DNA of 64,000 nt. Origin: Flavobacteriales bacterium. GTDB lineage: Bacteria > Bacteroidota > Bacteroidia > Flavobacteriales_D > CAJJDF01. How positions within the stretch are numbered: the first letter of the stretch is position 1; each line of letters opens with the position of its first letter. The notes under the pieces were generated by a model. The model saw nothing but the letters and a program-made list of their open reading frames with translations. It did not search any database and was not told the origin of the DNA. Made by a program: the position numbers and the translations under genes. Location of the stretch: the NCBI GenBank assembly GCA_018609055.1, contig JABAYJ010000006.1, positions 136,805 to 200,804 of the forward strand, given 5' to 3'. Shown here piece after piece: positions 8,630-17,096 of the stretch.

Positions 8630-9502
8630 ATGAAAACCCTTGCCACCATAATCTTTTTGACCTGTGCTTTCTCAAACTTTGGGCAACTATCAGATTCCAA
8701 TAACCTTGCAATGAATCGTGGGGTTATTGTGGTAAGGAAATACGTAGAATTCGATACATTAATTACTATCATAACAAAAGTCGACTCTACTAGAAAAGCT
8801 AGACTTTATAAAGGGAGAGAAAATAGACTTCCTAAGTTGTATGGATTTTTAAACGACAATGTATTACTATCTGGAAGTAGGATGTATGTTTTTAATGAAG
8901 CATTACCTAGCAAGCTTAAAAAGAAATATAATCGATCAGATTCTAAACCGTTTTTTGCAAAGATTAGAAGAATGCAAAAGAGAGGTGCTCTTGATTATGT
9001 AAAACTTAAAATACCAAGAAAAATAACAGATTCTATTTATCGTGAATACTCTAACGACTATAGAGTTTATGAGCTTAAAAGAAAAGATTCGCCTGTTGTA
9101 ATGTTCCTTAAAGAAGAAAAAATACAAGGCACAAAAAAGAGTGAAACAAAAATAGATGCCTATTTAAATGTATATATACTTAATGACACTATTAGCTCTG
9201 GTTATTTTAACACAGGGAATAGAAATTCTACTACAGATGAATTAAAAGAAAAAATACACAGAAAAATAGTAGACACATCCAACCATAAGTTTTTAGTATC
9301 TAAATTAAATTGCCCTAAAGTGATTAATGGTGTTGGCTATGAGTTCCAGTTTGATTTAAAACAATACACTAAAAACCAGGTAAGAATAATTACTTCAACT
9401 GGCGAAGAATACATTTGTAATTACACAATAAAAGGCAAAAAGATAGAGATAGAAAACCCTCCTATTGCCTACTCTAAAAGAGGGAAATTTAATACAAAGT
9501 AA
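8630..9502 (+). CDS. unrecognised secreted protein, paralogue of the next gene
   Basis: This 290-residue protein starts with a signal peptide (about 1-19, ending SNFGQ) and is rich in Lys, Arg and beta-strand-like stretches. It is not a family I know. The segment SRMYVFNEALPSKLKKK (about 84-100) and the C-terminal strands around IITSTGEEYICNYTIKGK match, at low identity, the same regions of the next gene, so the two are ancient duplicates. It begins 3 bases after the ZU5-protein stop, which ties it to the sigma operon. An effector or surface protein under that sigma factor is possible but untested. Confidence 0.65.
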   Translation: MKTLATIIFLTCAFSNFGQLSDSNNLAMNRGVIVVRKYVEFDTLITIITKVDSTRKARLYKGRENRLPKLYGFLNDNVLLSGSRMYVFNEALPSKLKKKYNRSDSKPFFAKIRRMQKRGALDYVKLKIPRKITDSIYREYSNDYRVYELKRKDSPVVMFLKEEKIQGTKKSETKIDAYLNVYILNDTISSGYFNTGNRNSTTDELKEKIHRKIVDTSNHKFLVSKLNCPKVINGVGYEFQFDLKQYTKNQVRIITSTGEEYICNYTIKGKKIEIENPPIAYSKRGKFNTK

Positions 9503-9563
9503 ACCAGGTTAAGATTTAAAATACGTAATGCCAATTACGATTACCTGAGACAATAAAACCACT

Positions 9564-10574
9564 ATGAAACTATTAGCTAATTTCCTTATCATTATGTTTT
9601 GCTCCCTTCTGGGGATTGCACAACAGGGGAATAATGTGCTAAAAATTAGAAAGCTAGGTTATGACACCAGCTTTTATAATCAAATAGAAACTGACACATT
9701 TGATTTATTTCAAGGAGGAATAGAAACTATACTTCCCTTTGATAATAATGAGAACTTAATGGGTTCTTGGCATGAAAACATATTTTTTGATCGTGATAGA
9801 ATTCATGTTTTTGGACACAAAATTTCTGCTAAAATGAAGAAATTAGCACAAAGTAACCCTGATAAATTTTGGCGAAAAATAAATAGATTGGTTACTAAAA
9901 AGAAAACAAAAATGTTTTCTGCTTGGTACGAAATCAGGCAACAAGTAGCCACTAAAAGACTGATTAAGTTTAATAAAACCTATGCGTTAATTTGGGATAA
10001 AGAAACGGGTAAATCTATTACTTCTCAAAGAATTGTGGTTGATAGTTCTTTTGTTTCCAGTGACACTTTGGACTATTCTAACTACACTTTCTTTTCGGAA
10101 TTTGATACTATTCCATTATTAAGAAACTTATTTAATGTAAATGTTGTCTGCAGAAACAATTCTGATTTTTTCTATTGTTTATTCCAAACTTTGGTCGGTA
10201 ATATGGAAGCTCATTATAGAAGAAGCATGCCTTTTGGATATTTTCGTTCAACCTCACAAATAGCTAAAAACAGGTACAGCATGTTTTTTAAATTCGAGAA
10301 TTTTTTGGTGAACAAAGTAACTATCATTCAAAACTATAAGTTGAAATATTATTGTAATTTCAAAGTAGCAAAAGATTCTCTTTTTATACTAAACTCACCT
10401 ACCAAAGAATTCGAAAGAGGAAGAATAGCGAGAAGAAAAAACAAAATAAGGTTCAGGTACAATAGAAGAGGTTATAACTTTTATCAAAAAAAAGAACCTA
10501 CCATTTTTCAATCAAGAAATTATATATTAAAGAAGAATTCATCTTCACATTACGGGCTTGCAATTGCAGATTAA
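9564..10574 (+). CDS. unrecognised secreted protein, paralogue of the preceding gene
   Basis: This 336-residue protein has a signal peptide (about 1-20, ending GIAQ). The segment DRIHVFGHKISAKMKKLA aligns with SRMYVFNEALPSKLKKKY of the previous gene, followed in both by an F-x-x-K-I-x-R pattern. Near the end, KVTIIQNYKLKYYCNFKV aligns with QVRIITSTGEEYICNYTI. The C-terminus is very basic (ARRKNKIRFRYNRRG). It is separated from the previous gene by 61 bases containing a small weak hairpin, and it overlaps the start of the next gene. Function unknown; periplasmic or surface location is predicted from the signal peptide only. Confidence 0.65.
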   Translation: MKLLANFLIIMFCSLLGIAQQGNNVLKIRKLGYDTSFYNQIETDTFDLFQGGIETILPFDNNENLMGSWHENIFFDRDRIHVFGHKISAKMKKLAQSNPDKFWRKINRLVTKKKTKMFSAWYEIRQQVATKRLIKFNKTYALIWDKETGKSITSQRIVVDSSFVSSDTLDYSNYTFFSEFDTIPLLRNLFNVNVVCRNNSDFFYCLFQTLVGNMEAHYRRSMPFGYFRSTSQIAKNRYSMFFKFENFLVNKVTIIQNYKLKYYCNFKVAKDSLFILNSPTKEFERGRIARRKNKIRFRYNRRGYNFYQKKEPTIFQSRNYILKKNSSSHYGLAIAD

Positions 10575-12141
10575 TTTTAAATTCTATATCGTCTTTTCAC
10601 TTCTAATCACATTGTTGTTAGGTGTAACTAATGGATTTGGGCAGGTTCCAAAAGGGACAATAACTATTAGAAAAACTGATAAAAACATTTTAGGAAAAAC
10701 TCTATCCTTATTCGACTTAAGAACTCAGGAATGTGGAACAATTAAATTTGAAAAGGATAAATGTACCGTTCATTTTAAATACAAACCAGAAGAGTTAAAA
10801 AACATAAGAGTATTTCTTAATTCCAATTCTACAAGTAAAAAAATCATCTGTCAATACGAGCTAATTTCCGATACTACTTTTGTAATATCTAAAGATGAAT
10901 TTAGAGATACTTGTTATTACACTTTCAACAATGATTCCAGTAACATGGTTAGTTTTTATTCATTGCCTCAAGGCCTTTTTGATAAAAATGGATATGCATT
11001 TTTCTTTGGGTTTGATTCGGTGGTTTACTCACAAACTTATCTAAGATCATTAGCCGATTTTAAATTTACTGATAGTATCTCTAAGCTCGATTCTATTTAT
11101 AAAAATGTAGTTGATCCAGAGCAAAGAAAGAAACTAAATGAAAATTTTAAAAAACGAATTGAAGAATACAAAGCAAGTATCAACTACTCCTATTTTGCAG
11201 GGAAATATGAACTAATTGATAAACGGATAAACTTATTGAATAATAACGACACTCATTTTGCTTCATTATTTTTAAAGAAAAAAGGAGATTTTTATTCTCT
11301 ATTTACCCATTGTAAATTTGACTTTAATTACCCTTTAATTTCAATGTATACTCACAGGAAATATGGAAATGTGATTTTTAATTATGATAAGGCTTACCTA
11401 TATTTTTATCTCCCATATAGTTCTGGATTAAATCCTCAATCTAATCCTGGGATTTATCATATAGATACAGTAGATGTAAATTACCCTATAGGTTCTATGC
11501 CATACTTATATTTACAGACTGATACTTTTAGAGCTATGAGTTCCGATTATTTTGATTTCATGAAATACAAAGGAATTATTGGTGGATATTACGAATGCTA
11601 TTTAGTTTCCTTAAATGGATTAAAAATTCCAACTGACCCAATGTTTTTTGGAGTAAAAGAGGCTATTTCTGTAAAAAACAAAACATTAAAAGACAGCTTA
11701 GAGACTTGGAATTATAGAGTGATTAACAATTATTTTTCTGTGTATAACGAGAGTGACACACTGATAGATGAAATGAAAAATGGATTTGAAAGCTTTAGAT
11801 TCACCTACAAAAACAACCAGCCATACGTTTTTGGTGCTTACCACAGAAAGAACAAAGAAACCAAACAGAGTGAGTTCATTGTGCTATTTGCAAATAACAA
11901 AGGAGTAAAGATTACTAGCAAAGAATTTGATTATAAATATGTACGACAAGCAGTTTTAGAATCGCAAATAGATGAAAAAGAATCATTTGAATACGAATAC
12001 TTTATTTATTCAGCTACAGAGGAAAACCTTTGGATTGAATATCAAAATGGATCGTACGAAGAATGGGAATTCTTTAATTACAACAAAGCGATTAGACTCA
12101 CTAAAGGAAAAAAAACAGATGGCTTTTATTTGCTTGACTGA
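10558..12141 (+). CDS. unrecognised secreted protein, TTG start
   Basis: This 527-residue protein has an N-terminal hydrophobic signal sequence (about 8-27, ending NGFGQ). No ATG precedes the signal sequence in frame. TTG at 10558 (or TTG at 10564) is the only sensible start, which makes the gene overlap the previous one by 17 bases and suggests coupled translation. The protein is rich in aromatic residues and Asp/Asn with alternating polar and hydrophobic stretches, typical of beta-rich envelope proteins of Bacteroidota. No domain was recognised. Its 3' end overlaps the convergent nhaC gene by 16 bases. Confidence 0.62.
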   Translation: MQLQINFKFYIVFSLLITLLLGVTNGFGQVPKGTITIRKTDKNILGKTLSLFDLRTQECGTIKFEKDKCTVHFKYKPEELKNIRVFLNSNSTSKKIICQYELISDTTFVISKDEFRDTCYYTFNNDSSNMVSFYSLPQGLFDKNGYAFFFGFDSVVYSQTYLRSLADFKFTDSISKLDSIYKNVVDPEQRKKLNENFKKRIEEYKASINYSYFAGKYELIDKRINLLNNNDTHFASLFLKKKGDFYSLFTHCKFDFNYPLISMYTHRKYGNVIFNYDKAYLYFYLPYSSGLNPQSNPGIYHIDTVDVNYPIGSMPYLYLQTDTFRAMSSDYFDFMKYKGIIGGYYECYLVSLNGLKIPTDPMFFGVKEAISVKNKTLKDSLETWNYRVINNYFSVYNESDTLIDEMKNGFESFRFTYKNNQPYVFGAYHRKNKETKQSEFIVLFANNKGVKITSKEFDYKYVRQAVLESQIDEKESFEYEYFIYSATEENLWIEYQNGSYEEWEFFNYNKAIRLTKGKKTDGFYLLD

Positions 12142-13742
12142 TTACCTATCATTTTTATCTTGATTCTGAAATAAGCGAAGAATAGGGTTACAAAAGGACT
12201 CAACCAATTAAACACAGCATAGATAAAAAACTCTCCTACTCCTACTCCTAATACTTGAGATTGATAAGCTCCACAGGTATTCCAAGGTACTAATACAGAT
12301 GTAACAGTTCCTGAGTCTTCTAGTGTTCTACTTAAGTTCTCTGGAGCCAAACCTCTATCTTCATAAGCCTTTCTGAACATTTTACCAGGAATAACAATTG
12401 CTAAATACTGATCAGATGCGATAGCATTTAATCCTAAACAACTAGCAACAGTACTTGCAAACAATCCAAAAATTGATGTTGATATTTTTAATAACTCAAA
12501 AGTGATTTTGGACAAGGCTCCTATTCCATCCATTATTCCTCCAAAAACCATTGCTGAAAGAATAAGAAAGATAGTCCATTTCATTCCTAAGACACCATCA
12601 GATTTCATTAGCTTTTTCAGTCTTTTAAGAGTAATGATATCATTTAAATCATCAACTTTATTTACTGGAATATTTAATAATTTGAACTTATTTACTAAAG
12701 AATCAGAATTAAAAGTTGTCTCCAAATCGTCTTCAACAAAAATTAGTTTAGTGTACTCTAAATCCTTTAGTTGATTTAGTTCAGTCGAATTAAATTTAGC
12801 TAGATACTCTTTGTTAGAAAAAGGCACTTCTACATCAGTTATAATAGCCTGAGATATAGATTTAAAACTATTATCTGATATTTTTGATAGTACTTGTGGC
12901 TGAAAAACTACTGAGAAAATTATAGCTAAAACAATTCCTGAAAGAAGAGAGAAGACGGGCTTTACCTTAAAAACAATTAAAATAACTACTAATAAAGGAA
13001 CTAAGAATAACCATGGAGTAATATTGAAAGTAGAATTTATAGTTTCGCTAATTAAAGAAGAGTCAGTATTACCAACAGCATCAATTGAGAAATTTAACAC
13101 ACTAAAAAATATAAGAGTGATTACAATACTTGGTATTGTAGTGTATGACATATATTTAATATGAGTAAACAAATCAGTACCAGCCATTGCAGGTGCTAAA
13201 TTGGTTGTATCACTCAAAGGAGACATTTTATCACCAAAATATGCTCCAGAAATTACAGCTCCAGCAATCATACCCACAGAAATTCCCATAGCAGAACCAA
13301 TTGCGATTAAAGCGATACCGACTGTAGCGGTTGTTGTCCAGGAACTACCTGTTGCAACTGAAATAATAGCAGAGATTACAACACAGGCTGGCAAAAATAT
13401 ATCAGGACTAAGAATTTGAAGACCATAATAAACCATGGCAGGGATTATTCCACTAACTAACCATGATCCTGCTAAAGCACCTACAAGAGTCAAAATTAAT
13501 ATCGGAGTGATTACACTCTTTAAATTCTCTACTACTTCTGCTAAAATTTTTCTTGATCTTACTTTTAAATAAAACCCAATTAGAAGAGCAACAAAGCCTG
13601 ATGCTAATAAAATATACTGATTAGAATAAGTTCCGAACCATTCAGATTTCTTCTCTAATATATTGAAAGCTAATAATGAAATAAGTATTGCAAGGGGCAC
13701 AAAAGATTGCCACAAGGTGATTTTATTGGTCATAAAGTGCAT
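12126..13742 (-). CDS. nhaC: NhaC-family Na+/H+ antiporter
   Basis: This 538-residue inner-membrane antiporter exchanges sodium for protons and controls internal pH and Na+. It has about 11-12 hydrophobic segments and the NhaC-family core GAYFGDKMSPLSDTTNLAPA (167-186). A later conserved block reads FGGIMDGIGALSKITFELL. Compared with typical NhaC proteins there is an extra soluble stretch of roughly 65 residues (about 302-367) between hydrophobic segments. The start could be ATG 13742 or ATG 13733 (MTNK). Direct repeats lie in the divergent promoter region shared with the OmpA gene at 13839. Confidence 0.88.
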   Translation of the reverse strand: MHFMTNKITLWQSFVPLAILISLLAFNILEKKSEWFGTYSNQYILLASGFVALLIGFYLKVRSRKILAEVVENLKSVITPILILTLVGALAGSWLVSGIIPAMVYYGLQILSPDIFLPACVVISAIISVATGSSWTTTATVGIALIAIGSAMGISVGMIAGAVISGAYFGDKMSPLSDTTNLAPAMAGTDLFTHIKYMSYTTIPSIVITLIFFSVLNFSIDAVGNTDSSLISETINSTFNITPWLFLVPLLVVILIVFKVKPVFSLLSGIVLAIIFSVVFQPQVLSKISDNSFKSISQAIITDVEVPFSNKEYLAKFNSTELNQLKDLEYTKLIFVEDDLETTFNSDSLVNKFKLLNIPVNKVDDLNDIITLKRLKKLMKSDGVLGMKWTIFLILSAMVFGGIMDGIGALSKITFELLKISTSIFGLFASTVASCLGLNAIASDQYLAIVIPGKMFRKAYEDRGLAPENLSRTLEDSGTVTSVLVPWNTCGAYQSQVLGVGVGEFFIYAVFNWLSPFVTLFFAYFRIKIKMIGNQSSK

Positions 13743-13773
13743 TTAAAAGGTTAAGATAAGCAACTTATTGAAA

Positions 13774-13804
13774 ACTCGTAACTTTTTCTTGGACTACTCG
13801 TAAC
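13774..13804. promoter_or_regulatory. pair of direct repeats in the nhaC/ompA divergent promoter region
   Basis: ACTCGTAAC occurs at 13774-13782 and again at 13796-13804, 22 bases apart start to start, about two helical turns. A dimeric regulator could bind one face of the DNA here and act on nhaC, the OmpA gene or both. No binding protein is suggested by the neighbours. Confidence 0.35.
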
Positions 13805-13838
13805 ATTGCCATAACATTACAGAACAAAAATAAAAAAC

Positions 13839-14852
13839 ATGAATAATAAAGTTGTTTCGAGTATCCTATTTATCCTATTATTAGGATGGATTGCAGGAGT
13901 TAGTTACTGGTTTGTATGCAAAATGAGAGATAATTGTGAGAATCCAATTGAACTCAATTCAGATGAAACTTTAGGTAGTGATAATTTAGTAGTAGAAAAA
14001 ATTACTACGAATAGAAATTTCAGCATCAATGATGGTGATGTATTCAATTTAGAAAGTTCTGCTAATATTAGTTTTAGTGAAGGGCAGTCTGATTTAAATG
14101 TTCCTGATTCTTTAACAAAGAATTTTGCAGCAATTCAAGAATACCTATCTAATAATGAAGACAAAAATCTAAAACTTACTGGAGCTTATACTGAAAGTGA
14201 AGGAAGTGAAGTTGGTATGGCGAGAGCAAATAGCTTATCAGATTTCTTTATTGCTAATTATGGAATGGAAGCTTCTAGAGTTTCTACTTCATCTAAATTG
14301 GTAGATGAATTATACATTAATCCTAATAACAGCAGAACAGAAGGAGGTGTAGAATTTGATTTTGAGAAAAACGTTACTGCAACTGAAGAAAATACTGATA
14401 CAATATCTGAAGAGATATTAGCGGTAGAAGAACCAGTAAAGGAAGAAGTTACCAAGACTTATTCATCTACTCAAAAAGTAGATAGCAGAATACTAAGTAA
14501 AGCTAAGCGTTCTCAAATGGTTTACTATCCACCATCTGGATTTGATATTGAGCCAAATATCACAGATGATTTGGATTCATACTTCAGAAACTTAAAAAAA
14601 TACTTTGGTCAAAATCCTGATGGAGTAATTGAAATCTCTGGTCACTCTGCAGATGGATCTAATAGCTATGACAACAAAAAGATAAGTGAAGCTAGAGCAA
14701 GGTCTATGAGAAATTACTTAATCAAGAAATATGGTATAAGTAGAGACAATCTAAAAATTAGAGGAAGAGGAGATTCTAAACTTGTAGATTATAGTGGGTC
14801 TGATATGGCTAAAGCAAAAAACAGAAGAATTACATTTAAATTTATCAAATAA
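13839..14852 (+). CDS. membrane-anchored protein with two OmpA-like domains
   Basis: This 337-residue protein carries an uncleaved-looking N-terminal membrane helix (about 5-27). A divergent OmpA-like domain (about 58-175; LKLTGAYTESEGSEVGMARANSL) and an acidic linker follow. A second, clearer OmpA/peptidoglycan-binding domain (about 228-337) has IEISGHSADGS, the SEARARSMRNYLIKKYGI helix and the final AKNRRITFKF. OmpA domains grip diaminopimelate in peptidoglycan, so this protein probably ties the inner membrane to the wall. The first copy has lost some usual residues. It is followed after 8 bases by a second small membrane protein, probably co-expressed. Confidence 0.85.
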   Translation: MNNKVVSSILFILLLGWIAGVSYWFVCKMRDNCENPIELNSDETLGSDNLVVEKITTNRNFSINDGDVFNLESSANISFSEGQSDLNVPDSLTKNFAAIQEYLSNNEDKNLKLTGAYTESEGSEVGMARANSLSDFFIANYGMEASRVSTSSKLVDELYINPNNSRTEGGVEFDFEKNVTATEENTDTISEEILAVEEPVKEEVTKTYSSTQKVDSRILSKAKRSQMVYYPPSGFDIEPNITDDLDSYFRNLKKYFGQNPDGVIEISGHSADGSNSYDNKKISEARARSMRNYLIKKYGISRDNLKIRGRGDSKLVDYSGSDMAKAKNRRITFKFIK

Positions 14853-14860
14853 TAATTATC

Positions 14861-15445
14861 ATGACAGAAAGATTTTATTCAGATTTATTTTTCATTCTAT
14901 TAGCTACGATTGTTGCGGCAATTTTAGGATACTTAATAGGAAGATTAACCAAAAGCAAAAAACAAAAAGCACTAAAAACTTCATTGGATGCTTGTCATAA
15001 GAACAATGAAGACTTGAAGAAAGAAGTTGACACCTTAGTTAATAAAAAGGGTGAGACTAATTCATTTTCTAGTTCTTACACTAAACCAAAGGTATCGGTT
15101 GCTAGTACAGTAACTCCAGCTGATAGAATCAAAACCTCATTTGATGCTTCTGCTGCTAAACTAGCAATAGGAAAAACAATAAAACACAATGATTTAAAAA
15201 TTGTAGAAGGTATTGGTCCCAAAATAGAAGAGTTAATAAATAATGATGGTATCACAACTTGGGAACAACTTTCGAAGGCCCCTGAATCAAGATTAACAAA
15301 AATATTGAAGGAAGGTGGTGATAGATTTTTATTTCATGTACCTGGAACTTGGCCTCGCCAAGCAGGTCTAGCTTTTGAAGGAAAGTGGAAAGACTTAAAA
15401 GAGCTTCAAGATAGGCTAGATGGTGGTAAAGAAATAATAAAATAA
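14861..15445 (+). CDS. membrane-anchored protein with C-terminal helix-hairpin-helix domain
   Basis: This 194-residue protein has one N-terminal membrane helix (about 8-27), a short coiled coil (about 30-65), a Ser/Thr-rich linker, and a C-terminal domain (about 105-190). That domain starts with an HhH motif, DLKIVEGIGPKIEELIN, and continues with TTWEQLSKAPESRLTKILKE. This arrangement resembles DUF4332-like or L21/NuoE-associated HhH domains, which do not necessarily bind DNA. It sits directly behind the tandem OmpA gene. The role is unknown; a structural part of the same envelope complex is a guess. A strong terminator follows. Confidence 0.75.
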   Translation: MTERFYSDLFFILLATIVAAILGYLIGRLTKSKKQKALKTSLDACHKNNEDLKKEVDTLVNKKGETNSFSSSYTKPKVSVASTVTPADRIKTSFDASAAKLAIGKTIKHNDLKIVEGIGPKIEELINNDGITTWEQLSKAPESRLTKILKEGGDRFLFHVPGTWPRQAGLAFEGKWKDLKELQDRLDGGKEIIK

Positions 15446-15451
15446 ATTATT

Positions 15452-15483
15452 AAAAACCTTGAATTTCATTCAAGGTTTTTTTT
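15452..15483 (+). terminator. intrinsic terminator after the OmpA/HhH pair
   Basis: AAAACCTTGAAT pairs with ATTCAAGGTTTT across a 3-base loop and is followed by a T tract. Confidence 0.9.
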
Positions 15484-15507
15484 GTGCCTTATTGTGCGCT
15501 CTAACAA

Positions 15508-15538
15508 TTTGAATATTGCTAAGGTAATAGTATATTTA
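15508..15538 (+). promoter_or_regulatory. Bacteroidota promoter for the GH3/lysE operon
   Basis: TTTG (15508-15511), a 19-base spacer, then TATATTTA (15531-15538). The expected transcript start near 15544 lies about 20 bases before the TTG start at 15564, which supports that start codon. Confidence 0.6.
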
Positions 15539-15563
15539 CCTTAACAATTTATAAATAATACTG

Positions 15564-17096
15564 TTGGCTGTAAAAGGAAATATACTTCAAAGTGTTCTTA
15601 AAAGAACTACCAAAATTGGAATGAAGAATGAGACTAAAAGTCCTATTCAGCTTCAATCAAGGACTCTTAAAAGATTATTGAGAAGAGCAAAAGATACGGA
15701 ATTTGGTAAAGCTTATCGATTTCATAAAATCTTAAATTCTGATAATCCAACTGCTACTTTCCAGAGGTTTGTTCCTATCCACGATTACGATTTGATGTAC
15801 AAAAAATGGTGGCACAAAACTATTGACGGAAAAGAAGATGTGGCATGGCCAGGAAAAATTAATCGATTTGCATTAAGCTCAGGAACTTCAGGAAGCCCAA
15901 GTAAACAAATACCAGTTTCTCGTTCCTTACTAAGAAAAATTAGAAGAGCTAGCCTTAAACAAATTCAGTACCTCAATAACTTCGAATTCCCAAAAGAATT
16001 TTTCGACACATTTATCTTAGGAGTTGGAGGCTCTACCTCATTGGTGAAAGTTGACAAAAGAAAAGAAGGAGATTTAAGCGGTATTATTAATGCCAACTTA
16101 CCTGGCTTTATGAATGTAATTTACAAACCCGAAAAAGAAATTACAGACTTAAGAGATTGGGATGAAAAAATTGAACGAATGGTGGAGCAAGCTCCAACAT
16201 GGAATATTGGAATTATTGCGGGTATCCCCTCTTGGATTCAAATCCTAATCGAAAAAATAATAGAAAGATATGAGCTAAATAACATTCATGAACTTTGGCC
16301 AAACTTCAAGGTACTTGTTCATGGTGGTGTTGCATTTGGCCCTTACAAAGAAAATTTTGAAAAGCTTCTTGGTGAACCTATTGAGTATATGGAAACATAC
16401 CTAGCTTCAGAAGGGTTCTTGGCAATTAGTAAAGGTGGAGGAACTCCATTAAAACTCATGCTTAACAATGGAATTTTCTTCGAATTTATTCCTTTTAACG
16501 AAGATAACTTCAATCAAGAAGGTGACTTAGTAAGTTATCCTGAGATTATTGGAATAGATAAAATTGAAGAAAATGTAAACTATGCAATTCTCCTTACAAC
16601 TTGTGCTGGCTCATGGAGGTATATGATTGGTGATACCATCCAATTTATAAATAAAGAGAGTTGTGAAATAAAAATTACTGGCAGAACTAAACACTATCTA
16701 ACGATTTGCGGAGAACACCTTTCTGTGGACAACATGAATCAAGCACTAGAGGCTACCTGCTCTCAATTTGGTGTAAAAGTACCAGAGTTTACAGTAACAG
16801 CATTTGCCTACGAAAATTTATTTGCTCATAAATGGTTCATTGGATCTAATGATGAATTCGATATTAATGAATTTAAAAACACTCTTGATAAAGAATTATG
16901 CGCATTAAATGATGATTATGCTACTGAGAGAACATCAGCACTTAAAGAGATTTTTATTGAAAAAATACCTGTAGAAACCTTTTACAGTTTTTTAGATAAA
17001 ATTGGTAAAAAGGGAGCTCAAATTAAATTTCCTAGAGTAATAAAAGGAGAGCTACACAACAAATGGGAAAATTACTTAAATTTACCTGATGTTTGA
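15564..17096 (+). CDS. GH3-family acyl-adenylate/acyl-amido synthetase
   Basis: This 510-residue member of the GH3 superfamily is an ANL-type enzyme that activates a carboxylate with ATP and, in plants, couples it to an amino acid. The ATP-binding loop LSSGTSGSPSKQIPVS (near 109-124) is intact. A second block around YLASEGFLAI and the C-terminal hinge (ITGRTKHYLTICGEHLS, near 370-386) are present. The start is TTG: MAVKGNIL fits the usual GH3 N-terminus, while the next Met is 19 residues further in. Bacterial substrates are mostly unknown. It overlaps lysE by 8 bases, so product export by the neighbour is a possibility. Confidence 0.85.
   Translation: MAVKGNILQSVLKRTTKIGMKNETKSPIQLQSRTLKRLLRRAKDTEFGKAYRFHKILNSDNPTATFQRFVPIHDYDLMYKKWWHKTIDGKEDVAWPGKINRFALSSGTSGSPSKQIPVSRSLLRKIRRASLKQIQYLNNFEFPKEFFDTFILGVGGSTSLVKVDKRKEGDLSGIINANLPGFMNVIYKPEKEITDLRDWDEKIERMVEQAPTWNIGIIAGIPSWIQILIEKIIERYELNNIHELWPNFKVLVHGGVAFGPYKENFEKLLGEPIEYMETYLASEGFLAISKGGGTPLKLMLNNGIFFEFIPFNEDNFNQEGDLVSYPEIIGIDKIEENVNYAILLTTCAGSWRYMIGDTIQFINKESCEIKITGRTKHYLTICGEHLSVDNMNQALEATCSQFGVKVPEFTVTAFAYENLFAHKWFIGSNDEFDINEFKNTLDKELCALNDDYATERTSALKEIFIEKIPVETFYSFLDKIGKKGAQIKFPRVIKGELHNKWENYLNLPDV

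Noticed and set aside
9522..9539. Small hairpin CGTAAT/ATTACG between the two secreted paralogues
   Set aside because: The stem is only 6 bp and no T run follows, so it is not called a terminator. Chance is likely in AT-rich DNA.
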